64,000 bases of DNA from Flaccisagitta enflata (lineage: Eukaryota > Chaetognatha > Sagittoidea > Aphragmophora): NCBI GenBank assembly GCA_965153355.1, contig OZ231127.1, positions 10,664,001 through 10,728,000 on the forward strand, given 5' to 3'. Shown here piece by piece: positions 48,058 through 58,984 of this stretch. Position 1 is the first letter of the stretch; each line of letters opens with the position of its first letter. Below the pieces are notes generated by a model that worked only from the letters and a program-made list of their open reading frames with translations, ran no database searches and had not been told where the DNA came from. The position numbers were made by a program, and so were the translations under genes.

Positions 48058-48592
48058 AACAGGTCGCTTAAGCCTCATATGGACAGCGGTCCCTGCTTCC
48101 CAATTATTAGCCATCATCATCAAGTATGGGGCAGCGGCCCAGGAGGGACCGATGACCTATGATTTTATATAGGGCAATTTCATGATCTGAGGCCTGTGAG
48201 AGCTGATTTTAGGCCTAAGAAGGCTAGTTCGAGTTCTAGAAGAGCAGATTTAAGGCTTGAGAGGGCTGATTTCAGGCCTGAGAAGGCTACCTCAAGGTCC
48301 AAAAGAACTGATTTGAGGCCTTAGAGGGCTGATTTCAGGCCTGAGAACGATATTTTGAGGTCTAGAAGAGCTGATTTGAGGCCTGAGAGGGCTGATTTCA
48401 GGATTGCAAAGGCTAATTTGAGGTATAGAAGAGCTGATTTGAGGCCTGAGAGGGCCAATTTCAGGCCTGAGAAGGCTAATTTGAGGCCTGACAGAGCTGA
48501 TTTCAGGCTCAAGTGGGGGAACACAAAAAGACAGAGAAATTGACCTATATGGAATCATAGGTCATCAGCCCGTACAGGGCCGCTGCCTGAAA
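48058..48592 (+). mobile_element. Head-tail element, type M4, complete
   Basis: Head AACAGGTCGCTTAAGCCTCA, ATGGACAGCGGTCCCTGC, GGGCAGCGGCCCAGGAGGGA and TGACCTATGATTTTATAT. The core has about 14 units of GAGGCCTGAGAGGGCTGATT. Right repeat CCTATATGGAATCATAGGTC, tail GGGCCGCTGCCTGAAAT. Sequence at both ends differs from M1-M3 while the layout is the same. Confidence 0.83.
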
Positions 48593-48663
48593 TAGGAGAA
48601 AGAAACCTTCACGCCACTATAATGTAGTACAATAGTAAACACTTTGGCCTTGACGTAGGACAA

Positions 48664-48800
48664 AACAAGGCCAGATACACGGCTGCCTCAGTCCCGTGCG
48701 GGTGGGCAGGGGCAGTGAAAAAAACAATGTTAACCAAATTTTTTGGCAGAAGTAGTCACCAACCAACCAACCAACAGACGGGCGAATGGACGACTGTTGC
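48664..48800 (+). mobile_element. Head-tail element, type A, tail missing
   Basis: Head AACAAGGCCAGATACACGGC, CAGTCCCGTGCGGGTGGGC, then diverged sequence with (CCAA)n and GACGGGCGAATGGACG. There is no GCGACTAAAAA terminus. Confidence 0.65.
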
Positions 48801-49238
48801 AGACAACTATAATTAGTGGCCAGTCACCCCCACAAGTCTAGGAAATAGAATAGAATTAGGTGATTTGCGCCATAAAACTAGATCTATTTGAAAGATGTTT
48901 TCTTAGTAGAAAATCTTAGCCGCTTAAACATTTAGGTTCAATCATCTACTGACTATGTAGTTCGAGTCTCCGTCTTGCATTGTCATGATTGACGGCCCTG
49001 AACTTTGCATTTTATGTATGAGGGTATTTCTACTCCATTTTCCTAGATCTCATAAAATTGCACTATTGAGTTCATTTAGTACTATGAGGTTTATACCTTG
49101 TCCTCTATATGTTAGACCAGCCCTGATACTAAACCTAGTGGATAAATTGGGTCTATCTACATTAGTACTTGGTAAGAGACAAATGATTTTGGGCCTAAAA
49201 CGATTCTATTTCCTGATATTGTATAAATGATGAGACTG
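48801..49238. other. No gene seen
   Basis: AT-rich mixed sequence; an 81-codon plus-strand frame (48985-49230) has no recognised motif. Confidence 0.35.
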
Positions 49239-49239
49239 T

Positions 49240-50312
<1,073 letters not shown>

Positions 50313-50569
50313 ATGGGTAAGTAAGAGAATGAAAAATAGCCTAAAACCTGGCCTCAGAGACCTAAATCCTGGCCTCAGAGACTAAAATTGGTCTCTGAAA
50401 ACAAATTCTGGTCTTGTAAGCCCAGATCCTATCAACTTAACCTACAAACTACCTATGAAAGGCATGGGTATGTTGTCCATATACTGCCTTTTGTCATTTC
50501 TCTATGTTATTTGATGAGTGTTTGAATAGCGGGGCATCTTAGACAGAAGGATGGCAGACAGGACACATG

Positions 50570-50661
50570 GACGGATGGACAGATTTCCCCTGTGTTCCAC
50601 AGGACTTTGCATCCTTTGGGGCCACTGCCCTGCTCCCCCTCGACCTAAATCATATACAACT

Positions 50662-50665
<4 letters not shown>
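50570..50665 (-). mobile_element. Head-tail element, type M3-like, head-side fragment
   Basis: GACGGATGGACAGATTTCCC, TGTTCCACAGGACTTTGCAT, GGGGCCACTGCCCTGCTCC and CCTCGACCTAAATCATATAC. It is cut by the CT tract before the rest of the head. Upstream (50338-50410), CTGGCCTCAGAGACCTAAAT units are a likely core remnant. Confidence 0.6.
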
Positions 50666-50667
<2 letters not shown>

Positions 50668-50730
<63 letters not shown>

Positions 50731-50734
50731 AGTT

Positions 50735-50767
<33 letters not shown>

Positions 50768-50778
50768 TTCTCTCTCTC
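50668..50778. repeat. (CT)n microsatellite with TTT interruptions
   Basis: Pure CT to about 50727, then CTTTCTCTCTC variants. Confidence 0.97.
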
Positions 50779-51125
50779 TTTTTGGGCAGCGGCCCCAAAG
50801 GGCCGATGTCCTGTAAAACACAAGGGGTGAATTTCCAGATGTCCGTATGTCCGTCTATCCGTACGTCCATCCCCCCCCCCACCCCGAAGCCTCTCAAGCC
50901 TCAAATTCCCATTGAATAACATGGGAAATTGACAAAATACAAACCTCCCATTGAATAATATAGAAAGTTCACAAAAAAGTAAAAAATTGCATGTTTCCCA
51001 TTGAATAACGCAGGAAATTAATGACAATTGAGAAAAATGTAAAATTCCCATTGAATAACATGGAAAGTTGCTACCAAGGCTTCAAATATGCCCTCTCAGG
51101 ACGTCTGGAAATTCACCCCTGTGTC
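50779..51125 (-). mobile_element. Head-tail element, type M1 with alternative core, head missing
   Basis: Tail TTTTTGGGCAGCGGCCCCAA, CACAAGGGGTGAATTTCC, (GTCC)n and C-run (50870-50880). The core has four units with CCCATTGAATAACATGG, as in 37918-38330. Right repeat GACGTCTGGAAATTCACCCC, ending at TGTGTC. Confidence 0.8.
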
Positions 51126-51326
51126 ATTCATCTGACATTTTTCGCAATGAAGCTCATCAAGAGATGTCTGAGGCAACAAAAAATAAAATAAAATGCATTA
51201 AATTAATATAAATTACTAGTAAAATGCAAAAATGAAAATATCACTTTTTTCAATTATTGTGTCCCGTATTTGCATGCTTAAACAAAAAAAAAGTACACTC
51301 CTTTATTGTTCCCACATGAAATTGAA

Positions 51327-51796
51327 ACTAGTCATCCAAGGATCGCATATGGTCAGCGGTACCCAATGCCCTGCTTAGAGTAATTAGCTGAAGTGGAGTG
51401 AGAGCAGGGCAGCGGCCCCGATGGGCTGACACAGGAGCACAAATTATGTATGTCCTTCCATCCTGGAAGTGCAACTATGGGGCCTTTTGAGCAATTTTCT
51501 ATGATATTCAGTGGGAGTTAAGCATTTGCTTGATATCTAGTCAATTTTCTATGTGATTCAATAGGAATCTCATAATTCTATCATTTTCTTGTCAGTTTGC
51601 AATGTTATCCAAATGGAAATTTGCATATTTTTATTTTTTTTTTTTGTCAATTTTCATGTTATTCAATAGAAAATTGACATTTTCTTACTACTACTACTTT
51701 TCTATGTTATTTGTACAGACGGATCGAAGGACCTACATAATTTTTGCACCTGTGTCCTATAGGACAACCGCCCTTTGGGGCCACTGCCCAAAAAAG
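51327..51796 (+). mobile_element. Head-tail element, type M1, alternative core, complete but eroded
   Basis: Head AACTAGTCATCCAAGGATCG, ATGGTCAGCGGTACCCAATG, GGCAGCGGCCCCGATGGGC, a core with CAATTTTCTATGTGATTCAA units (reverse complement of the CCCATTGAATAACAT type, diverged), CCTGTGTCCTATAGGACAAC and tail GGGGCCACTGCCCAAAAA. Confidence 0.77.
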
Positions 51797-52109
51797 GAAA
51801 AAAATTGAAATCTTTCGCAAACAAATCTTTAAAAAATCATAACTCAAAAAATTCTTGTCCTAGAGACTTATGCTTGGCGCCAAATGAAAGGAAATTATCT
51901 CATTTACTTACCCTATCAATTTTGTTTTAAGGACCAATCGCTCGATTGAGAGCCTCAACTTTTAAATAAGAAAATGGAATACGTCAAAAAGTCAAACACT
52001 GATTTTAACTTTTTTTCCCAATGAGCGACTTTCATTGATAGACAAGCGGCAGGGTGATCTTTTCCAACATTTCAGTCACAATTTTGGCGGCGTTTGAATT
52101 CACCCCTAA
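51797..52109. other. No gene seen
   Basis: AT-rich. GACTTATGCTTGGCGCCAAA at 51868-51887 resembles the module in 7372-8140 and 57172-58091, so this may be the interior of an element ending in the type D copy that follows. Confidence 0.4.
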
Positions 52110-52352
52110 GAATCCGTCCGTCTATCTGTCCGTCCTTCCATCTGTCCATCTGTCGGTCCATCAGTCCGTCCATACGTCCCTCTGATCTGTTGGTCCGTTG
52201 CTAATGATTGAGGCGAAAAGTGGGGAAATGAGCGTTTGAGACAATTTTTTTTTATGTTTGAGTGCATGTGGCGGGTTGGGGTGTGGATGGGGGTGGACAC
52301 CTCTGCCCACCCGTCTGCAACGATATAGTGACCCCGCGTCTCTTTTTTTCGT
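52110..52352 (-). mobile_element. Head-tail element, type D, tail missing
   Basis: (GTCC/GTCT)n at 52110-52200, GCGAAAAGTGGGGAAATGAG, GCGGGTTGGGGTGTGGATG, TCTGCCCACCCGTCTGC, GATATAGTGACCCCGCGTC. The head end is degraded to TCTTTTTTTC. Confidence 0.7.
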
Positions 52353-52658
52353 GTCATCAAATTTTTCGATGATCAAAAGTAGGGAAGATTCAACCTTCCA
52401 CGGGATCGTTCATGGTTGCAGGTTGCCGCTGACAATTTTGATAAAACATGACCAATCGGTTTTGTTTTCTTTCTTGGTCATTTCAAGTATCGATATTTCA
52501 TTGGGGACCTTTTTCACCAATGATTTTGCTGAAAAACCACTGCCTTTTTTCCGTACTAGTGAAAAAGAGGGAGATGAAGAAAAAGAAGTAGAGGTTAAAG
52601 ATGAAGAAAATAAAGTAGAAGAAGAGGAAAAAAGAAGAAGAAGAAGTAAAAAAAGAGA
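52353..52658. other. No gene seen
   Basis: Mixed sequence ending in an A/G-rich tract (52560-52655). Confidence 0.35.
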
Positions 52659-52892
52659 AACAAGTGACAAGGGGGTCACAATATCGTTGCGAACGGGTGG
52701 GCAGGGGTAGCCAACCCACAGCCTCGCCCAAACCCCCTTCCCACACACTAACATACACCGACAGACATTCAATGACAGTTGCAGCATCGTAAAATGCGCG
52801 TTTCTCGCGTTTTCAACTCGAGCGTAACGGACCAACCGATCGACGGACGGACGGACAAAGCCTCTTAGAGAGTTGCGTGTCCGCGACTTAAA
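52659..52892 (+). mobile_element. Head-tail element, type D, complete
   Basis: Head AACAAGTGACAAGGGGGTCA, CAATATCGTTGCGAACGG, GTGGGCAGGGGTAGCCAACC, CCACACACTAACATACACC, AACTCGAGCGTAACGGACC, (GACG)n and tail GCCTCTTAGAGAGTTGCGTG with TCCGCGACTTAAA. The reference copy for type D, inserted in an AAG-rich environment. Confidence 0.84.
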
Positions 52893-52896
52893 TGAA

Positions 52897-53000
52897 AAAG
52901 AAGAAGAAGAAGAAGAAGAAGAAGAAGAAGAAGAAGAAGAAGAAGAAGAAGAAGAAGAAGAAGAAGAAGAAGAAGAAAAAGAAGAAGAAAAAGAAGAAGC
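52897..53000. repeat. (AAG)n microsatellite
   Basis: About 80 bp of pure AAG plus variants, joining the D tail to the M2 core that follows. Confidence 0.96.
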
Positions 53001-53179
53001 CTCAAGGATGAAATTTGGGCCTTGAGACTGAGATTTAGGCCTCGAGACTGAGATTTGGGCCTCAAAGCTAGAATTTGAGTCAGGGGGGACGGAGAAGAAG
53101 AAGAAGGAGGAGGAGGAGAAGAAGAAGGAGAAAATTCTCCATATGTGTCATCGACCCCTTCGGGGCCGCTGCCCAAAAA
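53001..53179 (+). mobile_element. Head-tail element, type M2, head missing
   Basis: Core units GCCTCGAGACTGAGATTTGG, a G-run, AGA/GGA spacer, TCTCCATATGTGTCATCGAC and tail GGGGCCGCTGCCCAAAAA ending at 53179. Confidence 0.78.
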
Positions 53180-53207
53180 CTAGTCATCCAAGGATCGCTC
53201 ATGGTCC
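53178..53207 (+). mobile_element. Head-tail element, type M1, 30-bp head fragment
   Basis: AACTAGTCATCCAAGGATCG and CTCATGGTCC, sharing its first AA with the A5 of the preceding M2 tail. It stops after 30 bp. Confidence 0.75.
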
Positions 53208-53686
53208 AATTCCACTAGTGAAAATTCACCGAAATTTAAAAGAAACCCCAATCTTTTGACTTACAAGAACATAGCAGAAAACTATCCCTGGCAAATGTCA
53301 CGGTTTCACAGCAAGCAGGAGGGCCCGACTTTCCACCAATCTACGTTAGCACAAGCTTCCGATACATCATTATATGCGGATTAAATGGTTCAAAGACATT
53401 CATGACTACCCAATGCACAATTTCAAACAATTTTCTGTGACCCTCCCTAGCCTTAGGGGGTCTAAAAATTTGGTCAAAGAGCTTTATTTGGCTTGTCTCC
53501 ATTCTGTCTTCAGTAGAAAACTGCAAGCAAAACCAATCAAGAAATGTTTTTTCCTATGATTTTATGAGTTTTCCTCAACTAGTAGTAGTCCCATAGGATA
53601 CACAAAAAAAATCAACTTAGTAAGCAAACTATAAGTTACCAAAAATTGGCATATAATTCAAGTTTACCCCTGCTCGATTTTTTTGC
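53208..53686. other. No gene; contains copy 1 of a 54-bp identical duplicate
   Basis: 53237-53290 is identical to 56837-56890. A 61-codon minus frame (53341-53526) has balanced composition but no recognised domain. Confidence 0.4.
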
Positions 53687-54336
53687 TTTTGGGCAGCGGC
53701 CCCGAAGGGGACGAAGTCCTGTAGAACACAGGGGGACTTTCGTTTCGTTCGTTTGTTCGTCCGTCCGTCCCGCCCCTCGAGGCCTCTCAGGCCTCAAATC
53801 TGGCCTCTCAGGCCCCAAATCTGGCCTCTCAGGCCTCAAATTAGACCTCTCAGGCCTTAAATCTGGCCTCTCAGGCCTCAAATCTAGCCTCTTAGGCCTC
53901 CAATTTGACCTCTCACACCTTTTATCTGGCCTCTCAGGCCTCCAATCTGGCATCTCAGGCCTCAAATCTGGCCTCTTAGGCCTCAAATCCAACCTCTTGC
54001 CTCAAATTAGGCCTCTCAAGCCTCAAATCAGCTATCTGATCCTCAAGTCAGTTCTCTATGGCTTTCCAAGCCTTGATCCAGCTCTTTCAAGCCTCAAGTC
54101 AGCCCATTCAAGCCCCCAACTGGCTTTCTTGCCTTACATCAGCCCTCTTAGACCTGAATTCAGCTCAAATGGACGGACGGATGGACGAACGAATGGATGA
54201 ACGAAAGTCCCCCTGTGTTCTACAGGACTTCGTCCCCTTCGGGGCCGCTGCCCTGCTTCCCCTCACCCAAATTCACAATCATGCACAGCAGGGCAACGGG
54301 TATTGCTGGCCACATATTGCCCTTGGGCGACCTGTT
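53687..54336 (-). mobile_element. Head-tail element, type M3, complete
   Basis: Tail TTTTGGGCAGCGGCCCCGAA, GACGAAGTCCTGTAGAAC, ACAGGGGGACTTTCG and (GTCC)n. The core has about 18 units of GGCCTCTCAGGCCTCAAATC (53776-54165). Then (GACG)n, CGAAAGTCCCCCTGTGTTC, GGGGCCGCTGCCCTGCTTCC, ATTGCTGGCCACATATTGC and head CCTTGGGCGACCTGTT at 54336. Confidence 0.9.
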
Positions 54337-54370
54337 TTTCTCTCAAGGCTGAATATCATGATATTTATTT

Positions 54371-54541
54371 TTTTTAGTCGCGGACAAGCGACTCTATAAG
54401 AGGCTTTGCCCGTCCGTCCGTCGGTCGGTTGGTCGGTCAATCGGTCGGTCTGTGAACACGAGTCGAAAAGTGGGGAAAACATGCATTTCCGCCCCTGCCC
54501 ACCCGTCCGTGACTGGTATTGGCCGTGTATCCGGCCTTGTT
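54371..54541 (-). mobile_element. Head-tail element, type B, complete
   Basis: Tail TTTTTAGTCGCGGACAAGCG, ACTCTATAAGAGGC, (GTCG/GTCC)n, AACACGAGTCGAAAAGTGGG, CCCCTGCCCACCCGTCC and head GGCCGTGTATCCGGCCTTGT. It is close to the B copy at 41596 in the opposite orientation. Confidence 0.87.
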
Positions 54542-54548
54542 AACCTCC

Positions 54549-55059
54549 TTTTTGGGCAGCGGCCCCAAAGGGCCGATGTCCTGTAGAACACAGGGGGGAA
54601 TTTCCATACGTCCGTCCGTCCCCCCCCCCCCCGTTGGCCTCAAATTTGCCCACCCAGCCCTCAATTTAGCCCCCCAGGCCTCAAATTAGCTTTCCAGGCT
54701 TTGGATCAGCCCCCAACCTCAAATCTGACCTCCAGACCTCAAATCTGCCGTCCAGACCCTCAATCAGCCCTCCAAGCATAAAATCAGCCCTCCATGGCTT
54801 AAATTTGCCCTCCAAACTTCAGATCGGCTCCCCAAGCCTTAATTATGCCCTCCAGCCTTCAAATATGCCTTCAGCAGCCTAAATCAGTCATCTAAGGCCT
54901 GAAATATGCTCCCTCAGGACGTATGGAAATTCCCCCTGTGTTCTACAGGACATCGGCCCTTTGGGGCCGCTGCCCTGCTCTCACTCCACTTCTTCACTGG
55001 ATCACTCCCAGCAGGGCATCGGGTACCGCTGACCATGTGCGATCCTTGGATGACTAGTT
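54549..55059 (-). mobile_element. Head-tail element, type M1, complete
   Basis: Tail TTTTTGGGCAGCGGCCCCAA, AGAACACAGGGGGGAATTTC, GTCCGTCC and C-run (about 54620-54633). The core is degenerate units of CAGGCCTCAAATTAGCC. Then GACGTATGGAAATTCCCCC, hairpin, GGTACCGCTGACCATGTGC and head CTTGGATGACTAGTT at 55059. Confidence 0.9.
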
Positions 55060-55073
55060 CTTAAACATTAAGC

Positions 55074-55824
55074 TTTTTGGGCAGCGGCCCCGAGGGGACG
55101 ATGTCCTGTAGAACACAGGGGGACTTTCGTTCGTTCGTGCGTGCGTCCCCCCTGCCTCGAGGCTCAAATCCTGGCCTCGAGGCTCAAATCCTGGCCTCGA
55201 GGCTCAAATCCTGGCCTCGAGGCTCAAATCCTGGCCTCGAGGCTCAAATCCTGGCCTCGAGGCTCAAATCCTGGCCTCGAGGCTCAAATCCTGGCCTCGA
55301 GGCTCAAATCCTGGCCTCGAGGCTCAAATCCTGGCCTCGAGGCTCAAATCCTGGCCTCGAGGCTCAATTTCCAGCCTTGAGGCTCAAATTCCAGCCTTGA
55401 GGCTCAAATTCCAGGCCTCGAGGCTCAAATTCCAGCCTTGAGGCTCAAATTCCAGCCTCGAGGCTCAAATTTCAGCCTCGAGGCTCAAATCCCAGCCTCG
55501 AGGCTCAAATCCCAGTCTCGTGGCTCAAATCCCAGCCTCATGGCTCAAATCCCAGCCTCGTGGCTCAAATCCCAGCCTCGTGGCTCAAATCCTAGCCTCG
55601 TGGCTCAAATCCTAGCCTCGGGGTTTAAATTTTAGCCTCGGGGCTTAAATTTTAGCCTCGATGCCCACACGGACGGACGGACGAAGAAACGAAAGTCCCC
55701 CTGTGTTCTACAGGACATCGTCCCCTTCCGGGCCGCTGCCCTGCTACCCATAACCTACAATCACCAACATATGAAGCAGGGCAACGGGTATCGCTGACCA
55801 CATATTGCCCTTGGGCGACTGGTT
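55074..55824 (-). mobile_element. Head-tail element, type M3, complete, homogenised core
   Basis: Tail TTTTTGGGCAGCGGCCCCGA, AGAACACAGGGGGACTTTCG and TTCGTGCG. The core begins with ten identical 20-bp copies (55154-55353) of GCCTCGAGGCTCAAATCCTG, then about 15 diverged copies to 55660. Then GACGGACG, GAAAGTCCCCCTGTGTTC, GCCGCTGCCCTGCTACC, GGTATCGCTGACCACATATT and head CCTTGGGCGACTGGTT at 55824. Confidence 0.92.
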
Positions 55825-56836
55825 TTCTTTTGCCATTCGATGGACAACTACTTGAGGGACATTCCCCTTCATTTTCATGTTATTGGGTTGATCCTAAGCA
55901 GAGAAATAAAAATGTTCTTGGAGCGTATCAATTCGCGCACACCCCCAAATTTGTTCCTAACGCATACCTAACGCTTAAGATATGCCACTATGGCGTGGAA
56001 ATGACACATTTTACATGAAATCTGACCACACCACGTGAAATACCGTGAAATTTTGAGTCTACACTGAAAATTTGAGGCCTTATCTCCCAGGGGTTCAGTC
56101 ACAATGAAATTTTACATTTCGTCAGTCCTGAAGTGTGAACAGAATTGATACGCTCGTTGGACGATCTTCGTAGTTATTTTCTTCTTAGCGGAAGTCAAGA
56201 TTTTGCGGACTTTGAAGGAAAAAAAATCAATTTGTCCAATTTACAAAAATGCCCATATCTCATGAACCCTTTGAGCTACACCCATGATTTTTTGCGGGAA
56301 AACAGACTTTACCAAGAAAGATCAGGCCAAAAAAGTTGGTCTTCTGAAGATGAGTCCAACCGGCCCAACCAGCCCAACCAACCTACCAGAAGAAAAAACA
56401 AAAAAGTGGCATAACTTTTGAATGAGTTGGCCGATTTGGCTGAAATTTTGCATGAAAGTTGTTGAAGAGTATCTACATTACTAGTACGAAGAGGAGCTTC
56501 GCCGAACAAATTTATACAGCGCTGCCCAACCAACCAAAAAGGGTGCTTATAGAGATTTTTTGAAAATTCATGAAATTTCGATTTTTTTTTTATGAAACAC
56601 CCTCATATTATTGCGTTTAAACATAATTTAGGTAAAAAATATTCTCATATTGATTTTTTGCTACAATATGCTTAATTTTGTATTTTTTTGTGTACAAAAT
56701 CTGTCTAATTACGCTTAATTTGCATGAAAACTGAGCTCAGTTAACAAAATTCTTCTATGGATTCGTATATGTAACTTCATAAGCTATACAGTAATGTATA
56801 GTTTTGTTGAATTTGAATCATCAAAAAAATGGCTAG
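55825..56836. other. No gene seen
   Basis: About 1 kb of mixed sequence. GAGCGTATCAATTC (55920-55933) pairs with GAATTGATACGCTC (56143-56156), a 14-bp inverted pair. Text such as CCCATATCTCATGAACCC and TTGAATGAGTTGGCCG has the look of old dispersed repeat, but no family is assigned. Frames of 62-89 codons are not supported. Confidence 0.35.
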
Positions 56837-56890
56837 TTAAAAGAAACCCCAATCTTTTGACTTACAAGAACATAGCAGAAAACTATCCCT
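56837..56890. repeat. 54-bp duplicate, copy 2
   Basis: Identical to 53237-53290 (starts TAAAAGAAACCCCAATC, ends AAAACTATCCCTG). The flanks differ on both sides. Confidence 0.9.
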
Positions 56891-56994
56891 GCTTAACTGA
56901 CTGCCTGCGAAAAAAAAACAAACAAAAACAAAAACAAAAACAAAACAAAATGAATCCCTCACTGAAATTTATAGTCAGCAAAAAAACAAGGCCG

Positions 56995-57139
56995 GATACA
57001 TGGCAGGACAGTCGCAGGAGCGAGAACCGACCGGAATTCAAAAATGTGTTGGACTAATGGATGGATGGATGGACAGACCGACCTACCGACCTACCGACCA
57101 ACACGGCAAGGTGTAGAGTTGCGTGTCCGTGACTAAAAA
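56995..57139 (+). mobile_element. Head-tail element, type A, internally deleted
   Basis: Head AACAAGGCCGGATACATGGC, ACAGTCGCAGGAGCGAG, (GGAT)n, (GACC/TACC)n and tail GTGTAGAGTTGCGTGTCCGT with GACTAAAAA. At 145 bp it lacks the GGGCAGGGGC block. Confidence 0.8.
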
Positions 57140-57171
57140 TGATGCCCACAATTGCATTTAGGATTACGCTA

Positions 57172-58091
57172 TTTTTAGATGCGTCTGTCAGGAACGCATC
57201 TCTATGAGAAGGTCTGTCCATTGGTCCGTCGGTCCCATGGTCCGTCCATCAGTCCATCCGTCAGTCTGTGACGCCTGTGCGAGGACCGCGTTTCTTGGCG
57301 GATTTAGGCCATGGCGAGATCCTGTACTGAATCTCATGGTCAACAGACGTGTTTTGAGAGCCTCCTTCACTATTTTGTCGCTTCATCTGTCTGTCCATCG
57401 TTATCTCCATACATGTCACGTATTTAACCATGCCAGAAAAAAAAAAAAGAATTGCACAACTTTTGGACGACTCTTGATTCGTTCATAGGAGGAGAAACTA
57501 TAAAAAATCAGTGAGCATTCTAAAGAGCTTCAAAAAATCTATCAATTGAGTGGTGTCATGGCGTTGTAGCTCAAAAACTTTAGAAACTACAATGATATGA
57601 AGTAAGGATGTCAATTTTGCTGACTGCCAGAAAGCGTTTTCACATAACCCTTTGAAATGTACCTTCCACTTTCATTTAATCATATTTTCTAAACAGATTA
57701 AGTTACAAATTTCTGCTTGGCGCCATTTTGAAGAAAATTTTCCAAACTTTCTTTTCTTCATGAATCTTTTCTGATTTAGATCAGTATTTACATAGATACA
57801 TAGGAAAAACAGGAAAATTTTGATGATTAATCAACTCGTCTCGAGGAAAGTGGACTGATTAACTTCATTTAGTTGAGATTTTTAAATAAAAAAAAATACA
57901 ATACTCTGCTTGGTCTTGTTTTAAAGAATTTTTGAATATCTTTCTAACGGTCACTGATTTTCTGTAGTTTACTTTACATAGAGCGACTAGGTATGTGTTG
58001 AAAGATAAGTGTGCAATTTTTTTCTTTGGCATAGTTAGTCAATACACGTAGAGACACGATCCCGACGCATTGTTGCCCGGTCCGGCTTGTT
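57172..58091 (-). mobile_element. Head-tail element, type C, long form with internal module
   Basis: Tail TTTTTAGATGCGTCTGTCAG, AACGCATCTCTATGAG, (GTCC)n, CTGTGCGAGGACCGCG, GGCCATGGCGAGATCC. At about 57435 a block of about 590 bp is inserted relative to 43311-43620. The type C sequence then resumes at about 58030 (AATACACGTAGAGACACGAT) up to head TGCCCGGTCCGGCTTGTT. The inserted block holds two diverged modules with TTTCTGCTTGGCGCCATTTT and TTTCTAACGGTCACTG, as in 7372-8140. Confidence 0.75.
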
Positions 58092-58245
58092 ATTTTTCCC
58101 CTTCTTCCTCTTTTTCTTTCTACTGTTTTTTTTTCTTTTTTTTTTCTTTTTCCTTTTTCTAATTTTCACGAAGTAAAAATTTCTTACTTGAGACTTACTT
58201 AAGACTTACTCAAGTACCTATCGTGAATATCCTCCCCTGTTATTC

Positions 58246-58494
58246 TTTTTAGTTGCGTGCTACTCAACTCTACACCCCGCTTTGTCGGTCGGTCGGTTGG
58301 TCGGTCGGTCGGTCGGTCGGTCGGTCGGTCGGTCGGTTGGTCGGTCGGTTGGTCGGTTGGTCGGTCCCCATTTTACTTGTTTTATTCGTTTTATTTTTTT
58401 GACCTCACCGCTCCTGCCCAAATGGTCTAGTGACCTAAAATGTGGCCCCTGCCCACTCGCTCGCGACTTCGGCAGCCGTGTATCCGGCCTTGTT
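58246..58494 (-). mobile_element. Head-tail element, type A, complete, expanded (GGTC)n
   Basis: Tail TTTTTAGTTGCGTGCTACTC, AACTCTACACCCCGC, then about 20 GGTC/GGTT units (58285-58367), AAATGGTCTAGTGACC, CCCCTGCCCACTCGCTC and head GCAGCCGTGTATCCGGCC. It has the longest tetranucleotide tract among the A copies. Confidence 0.86.
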
Positions 58495-58562
58495 CCTCCT
58501 CACGCAACTCTGCCCCTTTCAAAACCCTCTCACTCACCCGTCACCCCCTTCCCTTCTCAGTA

Positions 58563-58566
<4 letters not shown>

Positions 58567-58656
<90 letters not shown>
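58567..58656. repeat. (CT)n microsatellite
   Basis: About 90 bp of CT abutting the M2 core that follows. Confidence 0.98.
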
Positions 58657-58658
<2 letters not shown>

Positions 58659-58663
58659 AGCAC

Positions 58664-58905
58664 TGAGGCTGGAATTGGAGCCTGGAGGTTGGGATTGGAG
58701 GCTCAGGCTGTAATTGGGGCCTTGAGGGTGGGATTGGCGGATTGGAGCCTCCAGGCCACAATTTGAGCCTCGGAGTTGGAATTGGAGCCTCAAGGCGCAG
58801 GGGGGGGGAATGGAGAAATAGAAGGAGAAGAGGAAGAAGAAGGAAAAATCTTTCATATGTGTGAAAGCATAGGTCATGGACCCCTTTGGGTCTGCTGCCC
58901 AAAAA
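58664..58905 (+). mobile_element. Head-tail element, type M2, head missing
   Basis: Core units GAGGCTGGAATTGGAGCCT, a G-run (58800-58808), GGAGAAG spacer, TTTCATATGTGTGAAAGC, ATAGGTCATGGACCCC and tail TCTGCTGCCCAAAAA. Confidence 0.8.
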
Positions 58906-58984
58906 GAAATATAGAAAGAAAGAAAAAACACTTTGATTGCTTGCTTGCCTTCATTAAAGTGTTTGATCTGCAGGAGGTAAAGAA

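Noticed and set aside
48951-48980. Possible tRNA B box (TAGTTCGAGTCTCC)
   Set aside because: No A box, anticodon arm or acceptor pairing upstream at the right distance.
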